A stretch of DNA of 64,000 nt, taken from assembly GCA_015680905.1 (NCBI GenBank), contig CM027381.1, forward strand, positions 89,243,501 to 89,307,500, given 5' to 3'. A program made the position numbers and the translations under genes. This DNA comes from Coptis chinensis (lineage: Eukaryota; Streptophyta; Magnoliopsida; Ranunculales; Ranunculaceae). Below the pieces are notes generated by a model. The model was not told the DNA's origin, made no database searches, and saw only the letters and a list, made by a program, of their open reading frames with translations. Below, in pieces: positions 44,404-57,270 of this stretch (positions are counted from its first letter, which is position 1; every line of letters starts with the position of its first letter).

Positions 44404-46104
44404 AAAGTGTGCGTCGCTTAACATGCATATTCTTTAAGCAAAAATTATTAATATGGACTCAGTATATAAGCATTGAATGAGTATTTGATTAAAATAGACT
44501 AAGGTCACTAACCTACACATCCTAAGAAAGTAGTGGAGTCATTCCAAAAATTAAAGTTGTTGCCACTTGACAAACTGTTTCTATAATCATTTAGGCATAG
44601 CATAATGAGTATGCACAATGGATCACAATTTTAATACCTCTGCACTCCTTCACTAAGCACCCATTGCTAACTACTCATTACACTTAATTTGACTCTCAAA
44701 GAACCAATATTCCATTGCATTATGTTAATCAAGTGGAAGCCCGAAACCAATGCATGTGGAGTTGGGTGCTAATAACATTTTCAGATTGGGGGCGAGTAAC
44801 CAATGCAAGAAATGATTAAAGGACTATGTGACTAATGACAAGGTGAAACAGATGTAATTCAACGATGCGACTAGCATCCATAATTTCTTCCTTTTGTCAC
44901 CTCCATACAGATGATTTGAAAAAATCATCACTCCATCACTCTATCATTTGAATCATTCAATCTCCATACACATGAAATAAGATCCACATTATATTGAAAG
45001 CTTTTAACTGGTAATCTTGCGACATATATGTCTTCCGAAAATCTTTTATTTACACATTCAATTCACTCCACATATTATTTCCGACTTAATAGATCTATAG
45101 AACAAAATATTAACAGTGTCCAATGTATTTTTTTCTAATTGTTTATCAATGTGATCGTTTCTAAATATAAAAAAAAATGGCATTTCTTAGCTAGTTTACA
45201 ATTTCTTTCTCTGTCCAAAGTCCAAACTATCTGTTTATATAAGCCGACTAAAAAAGAGAGCGAATGGATTCGCTAGATCATATTGAAGGCAATGATAAAA
45301 AAAAAAAAGGTTATTCTGCTTACATTTTTTTAAAGATATTTTATTCTCCATTGTAGAATAGCAATTATGTTGCACACTATGATATAATATTCTTATATCT
45401 TACAGGCGGTACACTCATATGAATCCAACAATGTTTCTCAATCACATATAAATGCTTGACAAGATAATTACACAACTAGCAACACAAATGTTAACTTCAT
45501 CAACATATATAATAGCTATTTTTTTGGTAAATTAGTTTGTGGCATATGCACTAATAATTATATATTGACTAAATTACAGACGGTTAAATACCTCTTTGAA
45601 TATATTTATTCACAACATGGAAGAGCAACAAAAATCAAATTGAACGACGAACACAACTAACGTATTGAAGTGTTTTTTTTTTTATATTTTTCTTTAAAAG
45701 AAAAACCTAATATGAGTTTTGTCAGACCTCAACCTGTATTAATCTAAAACATGTTACATAATCCATTCAAACAAATGTAATATGTTACTATTCTAATTTA
45801 CATACATTTGTTCCTTTAATTTTCTCCACCCCCATTTTCTTTCCTAGCACGTGCAACACACATTTCCGTTTACTAATATCTTTTAGTATGATGATATGAT
45901 ATACACCACCTATGAAACTGAGAATGTACAATTGCTAAATGGACCTTTTTTCTCAAATGATAGCTAGGCCCAACCACTTGCACCCGTAAGGCAGTAATCC
46001 CTACAAAAAAAAAAAAAAATCAGTCATCACATGCCACACCCAAAAGTAAGTGGGTGAGCAACATCTCCTTAAATTCTTGGTTAGTCATGCCCTCTTTGTT
46101 AATT
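44404..46104. other. Gene-free AT-rich intergenic DNA
   Basis: No gene is seen. There are several poly-A/T runs, and no clear transposon ends were recognised up to the presumed left end of the MULE near 46105. Confidence 0.45.
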
Positions 46105-46408
46105 CTTGGGTTTATTAGTGAAAACCCCCCATTTTATGACATGCATTTGTGTTTACCCCCTAAATTTTAAATCATCACAAAAGTCCCCCCATTCCATCCT
46201 GGCCCCGTTCAAAAATCATCCATATTTACTCTATTGCCTAAAATACCCCTAAAAAAGAGCCGTTGGGTTAAGTTGACTCTAACAAGTTTAACTATACGTG
46301 AAATACCAATTTTACCCTTCGTGATGTAACCACTATAAATTGGGATCATTAGTCTCCAATTTTCTTGTTTTCACCTCCAATCTCGTTTCTTTTATGTTTT
46401 CGGAGAAG

Positions 46409-47064
46409 ATGGGTGGTGGTGGTTCTGGAAGTGCCTCATCAAGTCAGGTTAGTAATTTTTGAACTTGTTTTGCATCTGTTATAACTTATAACAGACTTCC
46501 TCATTTTCCTCATCTCCTTTTGTGGATGAAGTCTGCCTCTGCAAATTTAGGAGTCAAAACAAATGAAATGAAAGTTAAAAAAAATGGGGTGGTTATACAA
46601 ATTAAGTTTTTGTTTGTTTTTCTGTGTTAATATCAGGGAGGAATAGCATTAGGTGACAAATAATGAAGGTTTTAGAGGTTGTTTTAACTATGGAGAATCG
46701 GATCATTGGAAGTACCAGTGCAAATGGCTAGATTATCCATGTGTCTACCCTGGTTGCAAGCTAACCAGGGTAGTTAGGAAGAGTTGCCCGGAACACAGCA
46801 TGGGAAAAAGGTTTCTTAGGTGTAAGGGATCACCAATATGCAGTGGCTTTAAGTGGTTTGATGAACTGGAGAAGGAACTGGAGAAGCAAAAAGAAGAAAA
46901 TGGTAAACTAAAGAAGCCAACAGAAGAAGAGGGTAAATTGAAGAAGCCAACATAAGAAGAGGGTAAACTGAAGCTATGTATTGATGGTCTTGTTAAGATG
47001 CAAATAGAGGGTAATGTAACTGATGTATCAGAACTTGTCAAGGAGTTATCAGTTCCAAAATAAT
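46409..47064 (+). CDS. CCHC-GRF zinc-finger protein, probably MULE-borne
   Basis: Two exons: 46409-46447 (MGGGGSGSASSSQ) and 46653-47064, joined in phase by a GT/AG intron. The protein begins Gly/Ser-rich. It then has a zinc knuckle (CFNYGESDHWKYQC, with Tyr where the second Cys of CX2CX4HX4C should be) and a GRF-type finger (CVYPGCK, then MGKRFLRC, then SPICSGFKWFDE). It ends with a short helical tail with three EEGKLK-type repeats and VSELVKELSVPK. An in-frame stop at 46953-46955 within the third repeat, where the repeat pattern expects GAA, probably truncates it. GRF fingers bind single-stranded nucleic acid in other proteins. Similar small plant proteins are often transposon-linked. The function here is unknown. 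Confidence 0.55.
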
Positions 47065-47420
47065 GTATCTGAATGTTCCCTAAATTAATGGATGACATTT
47101 CATATTTGGAGACATGTCTACAACATTATTAACCACATCCAAAATCTAAGAAACACACATTCATTACTGACAACATACATAAGTACATAAGTCCCCAAAA
47201 CAACCATAGTATTGCAGACATAGCACTGCAACCATAGCACTGCAACACAATTACTGACAGCATAACCAAACACCAATAACCAATATGACAATAACCAACT
47301 GTCTAACAAACAACATGTTTCCAAAATACCAAGCATAATATTATGTCATCATTGTTGTGAAGCTGGCTGTGAAACACCTCCAGTGCAAGATGCTTGACTT
47401 AATATATCATTCAAGGAAGC

Positions 47421-50400
47421 TTATTTCCTTCTTCTCTTTGGTGGAGGCATGGGTGCTATGACAGTTGTAGTCTGTGATTGAGCTGGTGGTTGAGTCTGTC
47501 CATCACCATAAGATACTTCAGTTTGGTTTTCTGCATTTGCCCTACCCCTTCCTCTTCCCCTACCACCCCTTTCTCTACTCCTCACAGGTACATCACCCTC
47601 ATTGCTTGTGTTAGATTCAATCACTTAACCACTAACTCTTCCTCTTCCCCTTCCCCTTCCCCTAGTGCCCCTTCCTCTCATAGCCTCAGCACCTTCAACA
47701 CTTTCATTGACTTGATTAGTTTCATTGCCTCTCACAGCTTGAGTAGCCTCCTCAGTACCTTTAGGAACTTGATTAGTTTGACTGGCTTTTGCTCCTCTTT
47801 CTCTTCCCCTAGTGCCCCTTCCTCTACCTCTTACAGGTTCAGTACCTTCAGGAACTTGTAACCCAGTTCCAGGGTCAAGTGGTCTAGTCAGGTATGGGTT
47901 TGGAAGTGATCTAGTTCTAGGCCTCCCACCTCTTCCCTTTGGTTTTGAAGGTGGATTTGAACCCACCTTACCACCTTGGCACCCCCTTACATTATGCCCA
48001 ATCACTCCACACCTTGAACACCTAGTTGAGTTCACATTTTCATCATCAGCTCTCCTTCTGTTGACTCTAGGCCTCCCTGGTTATCTTTGTCTCACTGGGG
48101 GATAAGTGTACTCAACTGGTTGAGGCTATAAGTAAGTAACTAGCAATAAGTAAGTATAAAACCAGCAACAAGTAAGTACAACAAATAAGCATTTATAATA
48201 AGCATCTATAACCAGCAACAAGTAAGTATAAAACAATTAGCCATAAACTAACCAACTCCCACTCATCCTCATGCAAGTAAGGTGTGATATGACCACTACA
48301 TGCAGCTTTGTAAGCTTTGGCAGTTAAGTAAGGGCTACAGTACCTTCAAAACCCTCAGCAACAAATAAAACAATATGTAAATCAGTAAAAATGAGTAAAA
48401 CACATTTAATAATTATAAAAACAAAACAGAACTACTCACTCAACATATTGAAACCTCCTTGGTTTTAACACAGCTACAACATGAATGCAATGAATCCCTG
48501 TAACTTTCCATTCATTGTACTCACATGTCCTGTTCACCAAACTAATAACCCACCACTTTCCATAAGTATTTCTCACAAGAAAATTGTTGTCATCCGTTGG
48601 AGCAACACCGAATTCCCCAATTAAATTTTCCCTTTTGCGGATTATCTCCTTAACCCTAGGCACCAGCTCATCATCAGTCCAATCTTTAATTTTCTCCTTC
48701 CTATCATACAACAACTTCATTTATAAAATCATGATACAGGACACCATCTTCACAATTGATTTGTCCCTAGCTTCCAATATGAAACTATTCCATGCTTCTG
48801 TAAAATTGTTAGAAAGATGGTCTGATTTGGTTGTTTGATCAAAATATGATCTTACCCAAAGAGTAATATCTTCCGTCAACAAATATTGCTTTGCATTATC
48901 CTCTTTCTTCCCAAGCACATCCATGAGTTTCACAAATTCTGTTGGGGAGAAAGTCTTTGCAGCATTCCAAGCTTCAAGCTCCAAGCCCCTCCATATGGTC
49001 TTCATGTTCTTTACCATGTGCCTGAAGCAAAATATGTGATTGCAGTTGGGGAAATAGTTTCCAACAGCATTCACTAAACTTTTCTACCTATCAGATATAA
49101 TGGTTAGCTTCTCAGGGTGATTAAGCAGATGTGGTGCTATAATATCTAAAAAAGTGTTCTAGGTCTCAGTGTTCTCTGCAACACAGACATAAAATGCAAG
49201 GGGAAACATCCCATTATTACCATCTAAAGAAATGATTGAGAGGCAAACTCCCCCATGCTTCCCTTTCAGAAAACATCCATCAAGTCCAAGAAGAGGTTTG
49301 CACCCTTTGATGAAACCATCTATGCAAGCTTTGAAAGATACACAACAACTTGTGAAACTCATATAGCTTGCATCCTTACTACATCTAACAATACTACCAG
49401 GATTAGAAATTAGCAGTTGCCTACACATCTCAGCCACTTTAGCATATGACAAATCATAATTTCCATGTATCCTCTCTATGGCTAGGTTCCTAGCATTCCA
49501 AACTTGCCAATACTTAATTCTAACTTGGAACCTATGCATGACTATTTTTTTTATGTCAGTAGGCTTAAAAGTTTTGTAATGTAACCTCATGTCCTTCTCA
49601 ACTTGTTCTACAATTCATGTAGCATTAGCCTTTGAATTTCTATCTTCAGCATCAGCCTCACAAGTATGCTCATTTTTAAGCTTTCTAAGTTTCATGGTAT
49701 GTTTATATGTCATTACCTTTATGTAACACCTCCAATTACAAGGCTCCTTGCCCTTATTCTTACAAATACCTTCTATCTTCTCATTATCATTCCTCTTAAA
49801 CCATATTACAAACTTATTCTTAATAGCAAACAATCTTACATACTTTCTACATTCATATCTATCACTCCACCTCTGCCCAACAAAATGTTTTAACCCTGTT
49901 TCCTCACCAGTCACACCTTCATCAGTTGGTATCTGAAATGTGTTATGTATCACACTGTCTACAAGATCATCATCTACATCAATTTAGTTCTGAACATTCC
50001 TAGTTTGATGCACCTCAGTCTCATCTACAAAACCCCCCAACAGTTTCATCACTATCAGACTCACCCTCAATAGGCACATAATCCTCATCTGATGAAGTAT
50101 CACTATGATATCTCTCTTCTTCATCAATTTGATCAAAATTGATCTCTACCCTCACAAGGACATCTATAAATGAATATAAACAAATCAACAAATTTTAAAA
50201 AAATAAATGGAAACACAAACCTTTCAAACCTTTCAAACACAAACACAAACCCCATATGTAAATCAGTAAACATTTCAAACCTTTTGAAGCATTGACATTA
50301 ACTGCAACATCCTCTGCAATATTGTGAGAAGAAAAGTTTAGAAATCAAATGTAACAAAAATGACTTATGAAAATAGTAGTGTGAGAAGAAAAATACCTTC

Positions 50401-50517
50401 AGTCTGAATAGTCTTTCCCTTTTGGTTGGTCGAACTAGCAGATCCTCTTTTACTCTTATTTATTGGTCTTTCAACAGAGTGGTCCCCTCCATTTGGTTCA
50501 TGCCCCCTAACCCCACT
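47421..50517 (-). pseudogene. MULE transposase, main part
   Basis: Minus-strand pieces in order: an acidic leader with EDYVPIEGESDSDE (about 50090); the MuDR DNA-binding domain (FVGQRWSDRYECRKYVRLFA and CNWRCYIKV..HTCEAD, 49615-49900); the MULE core with GLDGCFLKGKHGG and SIISLDGNNGMFPLAF (49159-49590); TIISDR; HIFCFRHMVKNM; NNFTEAWNSF (48721-49120); a SWIM finger (CEYNEWKVTGIHCIH, with Tyr at the second Cys, 48436-48720); ACSGHITPYLHEDEWELV; a CCHC knuckle (CSRCGVIGHNVRGC, about 48010); and a long RG-repeat tail ending PPPKRRRK (47421). In-frame stops occur near 49080, 48720 and 47625. The DDE residues appear to survive, but the protein cannot be made whole. Confidence 0.85.
50160..50400 (-). 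other. Probable intron of the MULE transposase
   Basis: On the minus strand the open text KGKTIQTE ends at GAAG followed by GTATTTTTC, a good donor, and coding text resumes with VRVEINFDQID near 50155. The intervening sequence is AT-rich with a partial repeat CCTTTCAAACC (50221 and 50277). MULE transposase genes commonly have introns. Confidence 0.45.
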
Positions 50518-52125
50518 GATAAGTGCTCAAAAAGTGCTATTCAACCCTCGATTATGCCTCTTGTTTAGCCATCTTAGTGGACTAATAGTGTTTATAAGTT
50601 GTGTTTTAAGATTCTACAGGTGAAAAAGAGAGTTTTGTAGAATATTAGAGAAAATGGGGTAAAACGAAGCAATTCGGAGCATTAAGGATCACATGAGAGG
50701 CCCGTGGACAATCATGGAGAAGGCCAAGGAATTGGAGCTGTTAAAGATGCGACTTGGACCTATTTTAAAGTCTATTTGGAAGCCCAAGGCCAAAGGATTC
50801 GTTGTTTGGACCAAAGCCCGCAAAAGAGGATAGAAGGATAGAAGCGTAAGAGAGAAAATCGGCTTATCGTGCGGGGACGGATGTATCGAAAGGCCCGTGA
50901 CGCATTGATTGCATCTGGGGCCGATAAATCGAAAGGCCCGACGATTGATTAATTAGTCCGACGCATGAATAATGCGTCGAGAGGCATGAATCGACACAGA
51001 GCCAATTCCTTCTCAGTTTTGAAGATGAAGTCGGACTCTGGAAGAAGTCTATTTGTATTAGGAAACAAATGACGGTTTGGAATGCTTCTAGAGCTTATTG
51101 TAACCCCTATAAATAGAGGACCTAAGTGCCTCATGTAATGGGCCAATTCATCGATATTTCTTGTCTCCATAACTTAAGGCAGAGAGAGATTAATAATAAA
51201 AGATCGGTTTTAACTAGCTGAGTCTTAATAAATTAGTCTTTCTAGTCTTATGTTCTTCAACTCTTCTTCTTCTTGTTCTTCCTTCTTTATGGAAGGCTAA
51301 TCTTCTCCTTCAAGGGAGGAGATGAAGCCGATCTTAAGGTTTAATGATTCTTCCGGTTCATGGTGTTCTTCAATCGGGGTTAGTTCTTTATGTTTGTAGT
51401 TATTAGTTCCATTGCCCACACCAGGGGATGGAAGTATAGAATAGGGTTTATGTTTTGCAATATTAATATCATGCTAGTGTTCTTTACTTTTCTTCTAGTA
51501 GTGTAATTCTTTAGAGTTAGGGAAGTATTCTTTGTGTTGCCTTAGAATGGGTAGCTCGGGGAGTGGTCACCTTGGGGAAGTATTCTTTGTGTTTGCCTTA
51601 AGTGGTGATTCATTGAATGGCTGCCCTATTAGGAAGTACTCCTTGATGTTGCTCTTGGTAATACATTGAATGGCTGCCCGAGCTTACATAAAAGGAAAGA
51701 AGATATTAATAGCATAAACATAGGAACAACCTTAAGTAGAATTAACTGTTAACGATGTTTCGTCCAAGAGGGCATCGGCACTCGCTCGATTGCCTAATTG
51801 TAGTCTACTTGTAAGAACAACCATGAAGCAGAAGGTCATAGATTAAAAGTATTGGTGGATTCTAATCTCTTGAATTCTCTCTCTTATAAATTCTCAATAG
51901 TTTAGTTAGTTTAGCTTAGTTTAGCATTAGAATCTACAATCTCTACTATATTAGTTTTTAATCCCTCAAACCCCCTTTCCAGTCCTGTTCTTCACATAAC
52001 ATACACTTAAAAGTGGAACGATACCCTACTCATCCTTTACTTATTGAGGGATAATTAGGTTTTGATACGCTTCTATTTGTTCAACAATCATCATCTATCT
52101 ACATCATCCATACACCATCAAAACA
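50517..52125 (+). repeat. 5' LTR of the younger Athila-like element
   Basis: It starts TGATAAGTGCTCAAAAAGTG after MULE coding text and aligns with the solo LTR at 1875-3493 throughout. Its last about 30 bp are hard to place because retroelement coding sequence of the opposite strand adjoins. A TATAAATAGAGGACC motif near 51109 may be the U3 TATA box. Confidence 0.85.
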
Positions 52126-52745
52126 CACAAAACTGATCTTTCGACAACATGCTTACTTCCTGTAGACATTTTCGCTCGATCTACTAGAATTCCTTCCAGC
52201 AGTATCCCTTCCTTTACCATGAAGTGACACTTTTCCCAGTTCAGAACTAAGTTGGTATCGCAACAACGTTTAAGGACTAAGGAGAGATGATGCAGACAAT
52301 CCTCAAAAAGACATGTGAATGTCTTTTCTTGGTCCTCAGGGTGAATATGGATCTGAAAGTATCCTGAGTAACCATCAAGAAAGCAGTAGTAAGCTTGTCC
52401 AGCTAATCTTTCTAATATCTTATCAATGAAAGGCAATGGAAAATGATCTTTCCTCGATGCGCTATTCAACTTCTTGTAATCGATGCAAACTCTCCATCCA
52501 GTCTGAATCCTGGTTGGAATTAACTCATTGTTTTCATTCTCGATTACTATGGTTCCAGACTTCTTTGGCACATCTTGAACTGGACTAACCCATTGACTAT
52601 CAGAAATAGGGTAGATAATGCTGGCATCAAGGAGTTTGACGTCCTCTTCTCGAACTACTTCCTTCATCTTCGGATTAAGCCTCCTCTGTGGTTGCTTAGA
52701 AGTATTGGAATCCTCTTCCAAATGAATCCTATGTTGAACTATCAT
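52104..52745 (-). pseudogene. Reverse transcriptase remnant (minus orientation)
   Basis: Fossil RT of Ty3/gypsy type. It has HRIHLEEDSNTSKQPQRRLNP, WVSPVQDVPKKSG, GWRVCIDYKKLNSASRKDHF, LPFIDKILERLAGQAYYCFL, DGYSGYFQIHIHPEDQEKT and LVLNWEKCHFMVKEGILL. It reads opposite to the LTRs and to the RNase H-integrase part. Confidence 0.85.
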
Positions 52746-52767
52746 AGGGCTGATCCCCTTGATATCA

Positions 52768-54167
52768 TCAATTGTCCAACCTATAGCTGACTTGTGTTCC
52801 TTTAAAAGTGCTACTAACCCTCGATTCCCTCCTCCTCACCAAATCTGATGCAATGACTACTGGGTAGGCTCCCAAATCTCCCAAGAAAACATACTTGAGT
52901 GTAGACGGCAAAGGCTTCAATTCTAGCTTAGGCGGCTCCTTCTTAAACTCTTTATATGGTCCATTAGGCATTGCCTCAACACTAAGTTCCTCACAGTCTG
53001 AGTCTGTCAGAGCTTTCAACACTTCGTCAGCAGGATATGAATGAGTCTGATAATCCTGTGCTAACGCTTCAATCATACAAACCTCGTTCACAGCACACAC
53101 CTCCTGTGGTTGCTGTAACGTATGGAAAATATTGGTTTCGACTCTCATATTACCAAAGGATAACGTCATATTACCGTTTCGACAGTTGATGAGTGCATTT
53201 GCAGTGGCCAAGAATGGTCTGCCTAGAATGATTGGTATCTGCCTACCAGATGTAGGTTCTGTGTCTAGTACTATGAAATCAACCGGATAATAGAAGTCTT
53301 CGATCTTGACTATGACGTCTTCAATGAGTCCTCTAGGTATCTTCATTGATCTATCTGCCAACTGTAAAGTAACATCAGTCGGTTTTAGATCCTTCAAGCC
53401 CAACTTCAGACGAAATATGGTAGAAGATTCACACTGGCACCCAAATCTAATAAAGCTTGTTCCTCCAAAGAATCTCCATTCTGCGATGTAATAGTTGGAC
53501 TTCCGGGATCTTTCGGTTTCACAACCGATAGATTCTCGTAGGGTAATGATGAACATCTTTGAAGATAAAAAGCTTCTTTCGAATGTTGGTCTTCTTCTTT
53601 ACTAGATCTTTCGGGAACTTGGCATATGAGGGAACTTGCTTGATGGCAAATTTAAATGGATATTAATCTATAAATTCTGAAATACATCGCAAATCTCCTT
53701 TGTCTTGGTCATCTTTTCTCGGTATTCACTAGTTTCAAGGAAACCGGTCTTTGGCGGATTCTTCAATATTGGTTCTCTTCTTTCGGCCGGTTGGCTTGGT
53801 AACAAATAGTGGAATGATGCCGGTTGAGTCACTCGTGATGGCTTCTTCTTACTTACTTTCCGCGAGTTCCTTCACTTCTCTCTCAATAGTTACTTCCGAT
53901 GGGTGGCACAACACTAGATATATCCGGAATGTTAGAACTCAAAGGGATGGTGGGGACATAAGTTACCTTAGGTTCCACAGAATCTTTTCCTGGTTCATAG
54001 ACAATCTTGTTATCAACTTTCTTGCCTGACCTCAGAGTGGTGACAACATTAACTTGTTCATGAGTAATCTCCAGGTTATCTACTTGCAAGACACCTCTTC
54101 CTTTCGGATTTGGCTCCGGTTGGCTTGGTAATGTTCCTTTTGATCTCTCTGTCAAGGCGCCAGCCAT
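52768..54167 (-). pseudogene. Gag end and protease remnant (minus orientation)
   Basis: Fossil upstream pol. A VDNLEITHEQVNVVTTLRSGK segment typical of Athila-like gag-pro linkers (53883-54167) is followed by the retropepsin-like region with LKPTDVTLQLADRSMKIPRG, EDVIVKIEDFYYPVDFIVLD and IPIILGRPFLATANALINC. Most of gag itself is missing. Confidence 0.75.
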
Positions 54168-54808
54168 TTGAGATCATGTGTGATGCATCTGATTATGTTA
54201 TAGGAGCCGTTCTAGGACAAAGAGACAAGAAAGTGCCATACGCAATCTATTATGCTAGCAAGACTCTAAATGGAGCACAAATTAATTATTCTACCACTGA
54301 GAAGGAACTCTTAGCCGTCGTCTATTCTCTTGACAAATTTTGACAATATTTAATTGGTTCAAAGGTGATTGTCTATACTAACCATGCTGCTTTGCGTCAT
54401 TTACTCACTAAGCAGGATGCCAAGCCAAGATTGATCCGATGGATACTACTTTTACAAGAATTTGATTTGGAGATACGTGATAAGAAAGGAACAGAGAATG
54501 TCGTTGCTAATCACCTTTCTAGATTGCTAGTGGAGAATACGGAAGACAATTTACAAATCTGTGAGACTTTTCCTGATGAACAGTTGTTCAATATATCAGA
54601 AGTGCCATGGTACAGCCACATTGCAAATTATCTTGTGACCGACAAGGTACCATCACATTGGAGCAAGCAAGAAAAAGATTTATTCTACTCAAAGACCAGA
54701 TATTATTTTTGGGATGATCCATACTTATTCAAGAAGTGTTCGGATCAAATTATTCGAAGATGCATCCCAGAATTGGAACAGGAATCCATTCTATCATTCT
54801 CATCATGA
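54160..54808 (+). pseudogene. RNase H remnant (plus orientation)
   Basis: Fossil RNase H with [69 protein letters not shown] and an [21 protein letters not shown] tail. It is homologous to 446-1000. Confidence 0.85.
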
Positions 54809-55900
54809 TCAAATTTCTCGGAGGACATTTTGGCCCGCAACGTCTCGAACAAGGTATTACAAGCTGGATTCTATTGGCCTACTCTTTTAAAGATGCAAAT
54901 ATTTATTGCAAAGCATGTCCAAGATGCCAATTTTTGGGTAAGACCTCGAAAATGTTCGAGTGGCCTTAACAACCGATCCTTATCTCGAAAATTTTGATGT
55001 ATGGGGTATAGATTTCATGGGACCATTTCCTCCTTCTTTTGGTTACACCTACATTCTACTTGCTGTGGACTATGTTTCAAAATGGATTGAAGCAGTTCTA
55101 CGAAGACCACCGATCATAAAGTCGTCGTGGACTTTCTGAAGAAAAACATTCTACCAAGATTTGGAACACCGAGAGCCATCATCAGTGATAATGGTTCTCA
55201 CTTCTGTAACCGTGTATTTGGGAAAATCTTATGGCAAAGTATGGAGTAATTCACAAGCTAGCTTTACCATATCATCCTCAGACTAATGGTCAAGCAGAAG
55301 TTTCGAATAGGGAAATCAAGAGTATTCTGGAGAAGACAGTAAATCCATCTAGGAAAGACTGGTCTCTTAGACTCCAAGATACACTATGGGCATACAGAAC
55401 AACATTCAAAACACCCATAGGGATGTCACCCTATCGCTTGGTATATGGAAAAGCGTGTCATCTACATTGTCGAAGTTAGAACATAAAGCCTATTAAGGCA
55501 GTGAAAGAGATGAATTTCAACCTAGATCAAGCAGAGAAAGGAGGAAGCTTCGGATCGTGAATTAGAGGAATTGAGAAGTGATGCTTATGATAAGTCAAGG
55601 ATTTACAAGGATAAGACTAAAGCATTACATGACGAAAGAATTCTGAGAGAGAATTTGAACCCAGACGTAGAAGGTTCTGGTCTACAACTCGCTAGAAATT
55701 TTCCCTGAAAATTGAGATCTAGATGGATTCGGACCGTTTATAGTAAGACATGTCACACCTTTTGGAGCTATTGAAGTATAAGACATCAAGAGAAGGACTC
55801 GTTTCAAAGTCAATGCTCATCGACTAAAGCCTTTTCTGGAGTTACCCATCGGAGACGGAGGCCATTTTTCTCAAGGATCCGGTTTATCAGACCACTGTTG
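54809..55900 (+). pseudogene. Integrase remnant (plus orientation)
   Basis: Fossil integrase with [13 protein letters not shown], a [15 protein letters not shown] core start, [50 protein letters not shown] and a C-terminal FKVNAHRLKPF segment. It is homologous to both integrases at the left end of the window. Confidence 0.85.
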
Positions 55901-57235
55901 AAGCGGAAAATTGGGGTAAGTTACCTACACACCTTAAAGATTACATTTTATGTCTTCTTTGAACCTGTTACTCTGTCTAGTTTAAGTTTTTGCATGAAGA
56001 ATCCAAGCATCGTAAGTTTGACTCCTTAGGATCTCATTAGTATAAGTGCTACTTGATAGCCGGCCCCCGATTTTCATAACTTTATCATTTATCTTGAGGA
56101 GGAGTTGCAAAGCGGAGTCAATGTCTCATAACTCTAGTAGACCGAGTATAAAATGTCTATGGGAAGTAAGCATGTTGTTGAGATATCAGTTTTGGAGTAG
56201 GAATTCTAGTCTTGAGGATCTGACTTTAAAAGACTCACATTACGTCTTAGGGATCTGACGTAAAAAGACCTAAAAATTTGTTTCTTGAACTAATTCTGAT
56301 ATTCGGCATCAATGGTAATATCCTACCTTTTTTCTCATCCATTTCATTTACTTCTTTATACATTGAGGTCAATGCATGCATAAGTAGGGGGAGGGTGTAC
56401 TTGAGGAATGAATTTCGAAAATTAGTTTTCAAAAACAAAAATATTTTTGTTTCTATATCAGTAGCATGAGAAAAATGAATTTTAATGATGAGTCTGGGAT
56501 ACAGATTCTATACTGCTTAATGTGAGTTTGATAGATAGTTGATATTATTGATTTCATTACCGCTTAGACTATTTATTATGCTCGGACATAGTTCTTATTG
56601 ATAGAATTCTTTATCAAGGCACCACCATAATACTTGGTCAGTTTTGTGTACTTTTGCTAGAAGAGAGATTTAAACCCCTAGTAAACTGGAAGTAGAATTT
56701 TTAGACTTAGCCCGTGAGACTTGAGCTTTATACTCATTCTTTGGAGAGTTCTTACGAAAAATCTGAGTCTTAGTGACTCATCATCTTTTAGTTCTTTTTG
56801 TCGTTGTAATATAGTCTCATTATTCGTTGATTTGGTTAATCACGAAGTGACATCAACTGGGGAGATAGCCATTAGGTCTTGTAGTCTATTCAAAACAGAG
56901 TATCATACTAATAAGTCAAGTAGTGAACCCATTCAGCCTTTATCCCACCTAGTAGGACCATCATGTTAAACCCTTTTGAGCCTTACAATAAGCCATTTTC
57001 TTTCATAAAACCCTTTACCCATCACCCAACTCCAGACAAGGAGTATAGCCAAAATCTTTATCAGCCATACCCATATGTTTCGAGAATCGAGGGGGGCAAG
57101 GAGGAAGAAAGACCACAAAAGGAAGATTACAAGGAAATATCAGAGAGATACAATGAAGTCCATCATTCTGTTCAAAGTGAAAGAAGCTAGTGTAAAACAA
57201 GCATATCCAGTACTAATCAAGGATATACCACTGAG

Positions 57236-57270
<35 letters not shown>

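Noticed and set aside
46105-46200. MULE left terminal inverted repeat
   Set aside because: The sequence looks like a MULE end, but no inverted partner was found near 59150, so it is used only as an approximate limit.
47478-48105. Ser/Pro- and Leu-rich plus-strand open stretches
   Set aside because: They are antisense to the RG-repeat tail of the MULE transposase; low complexity explains them.
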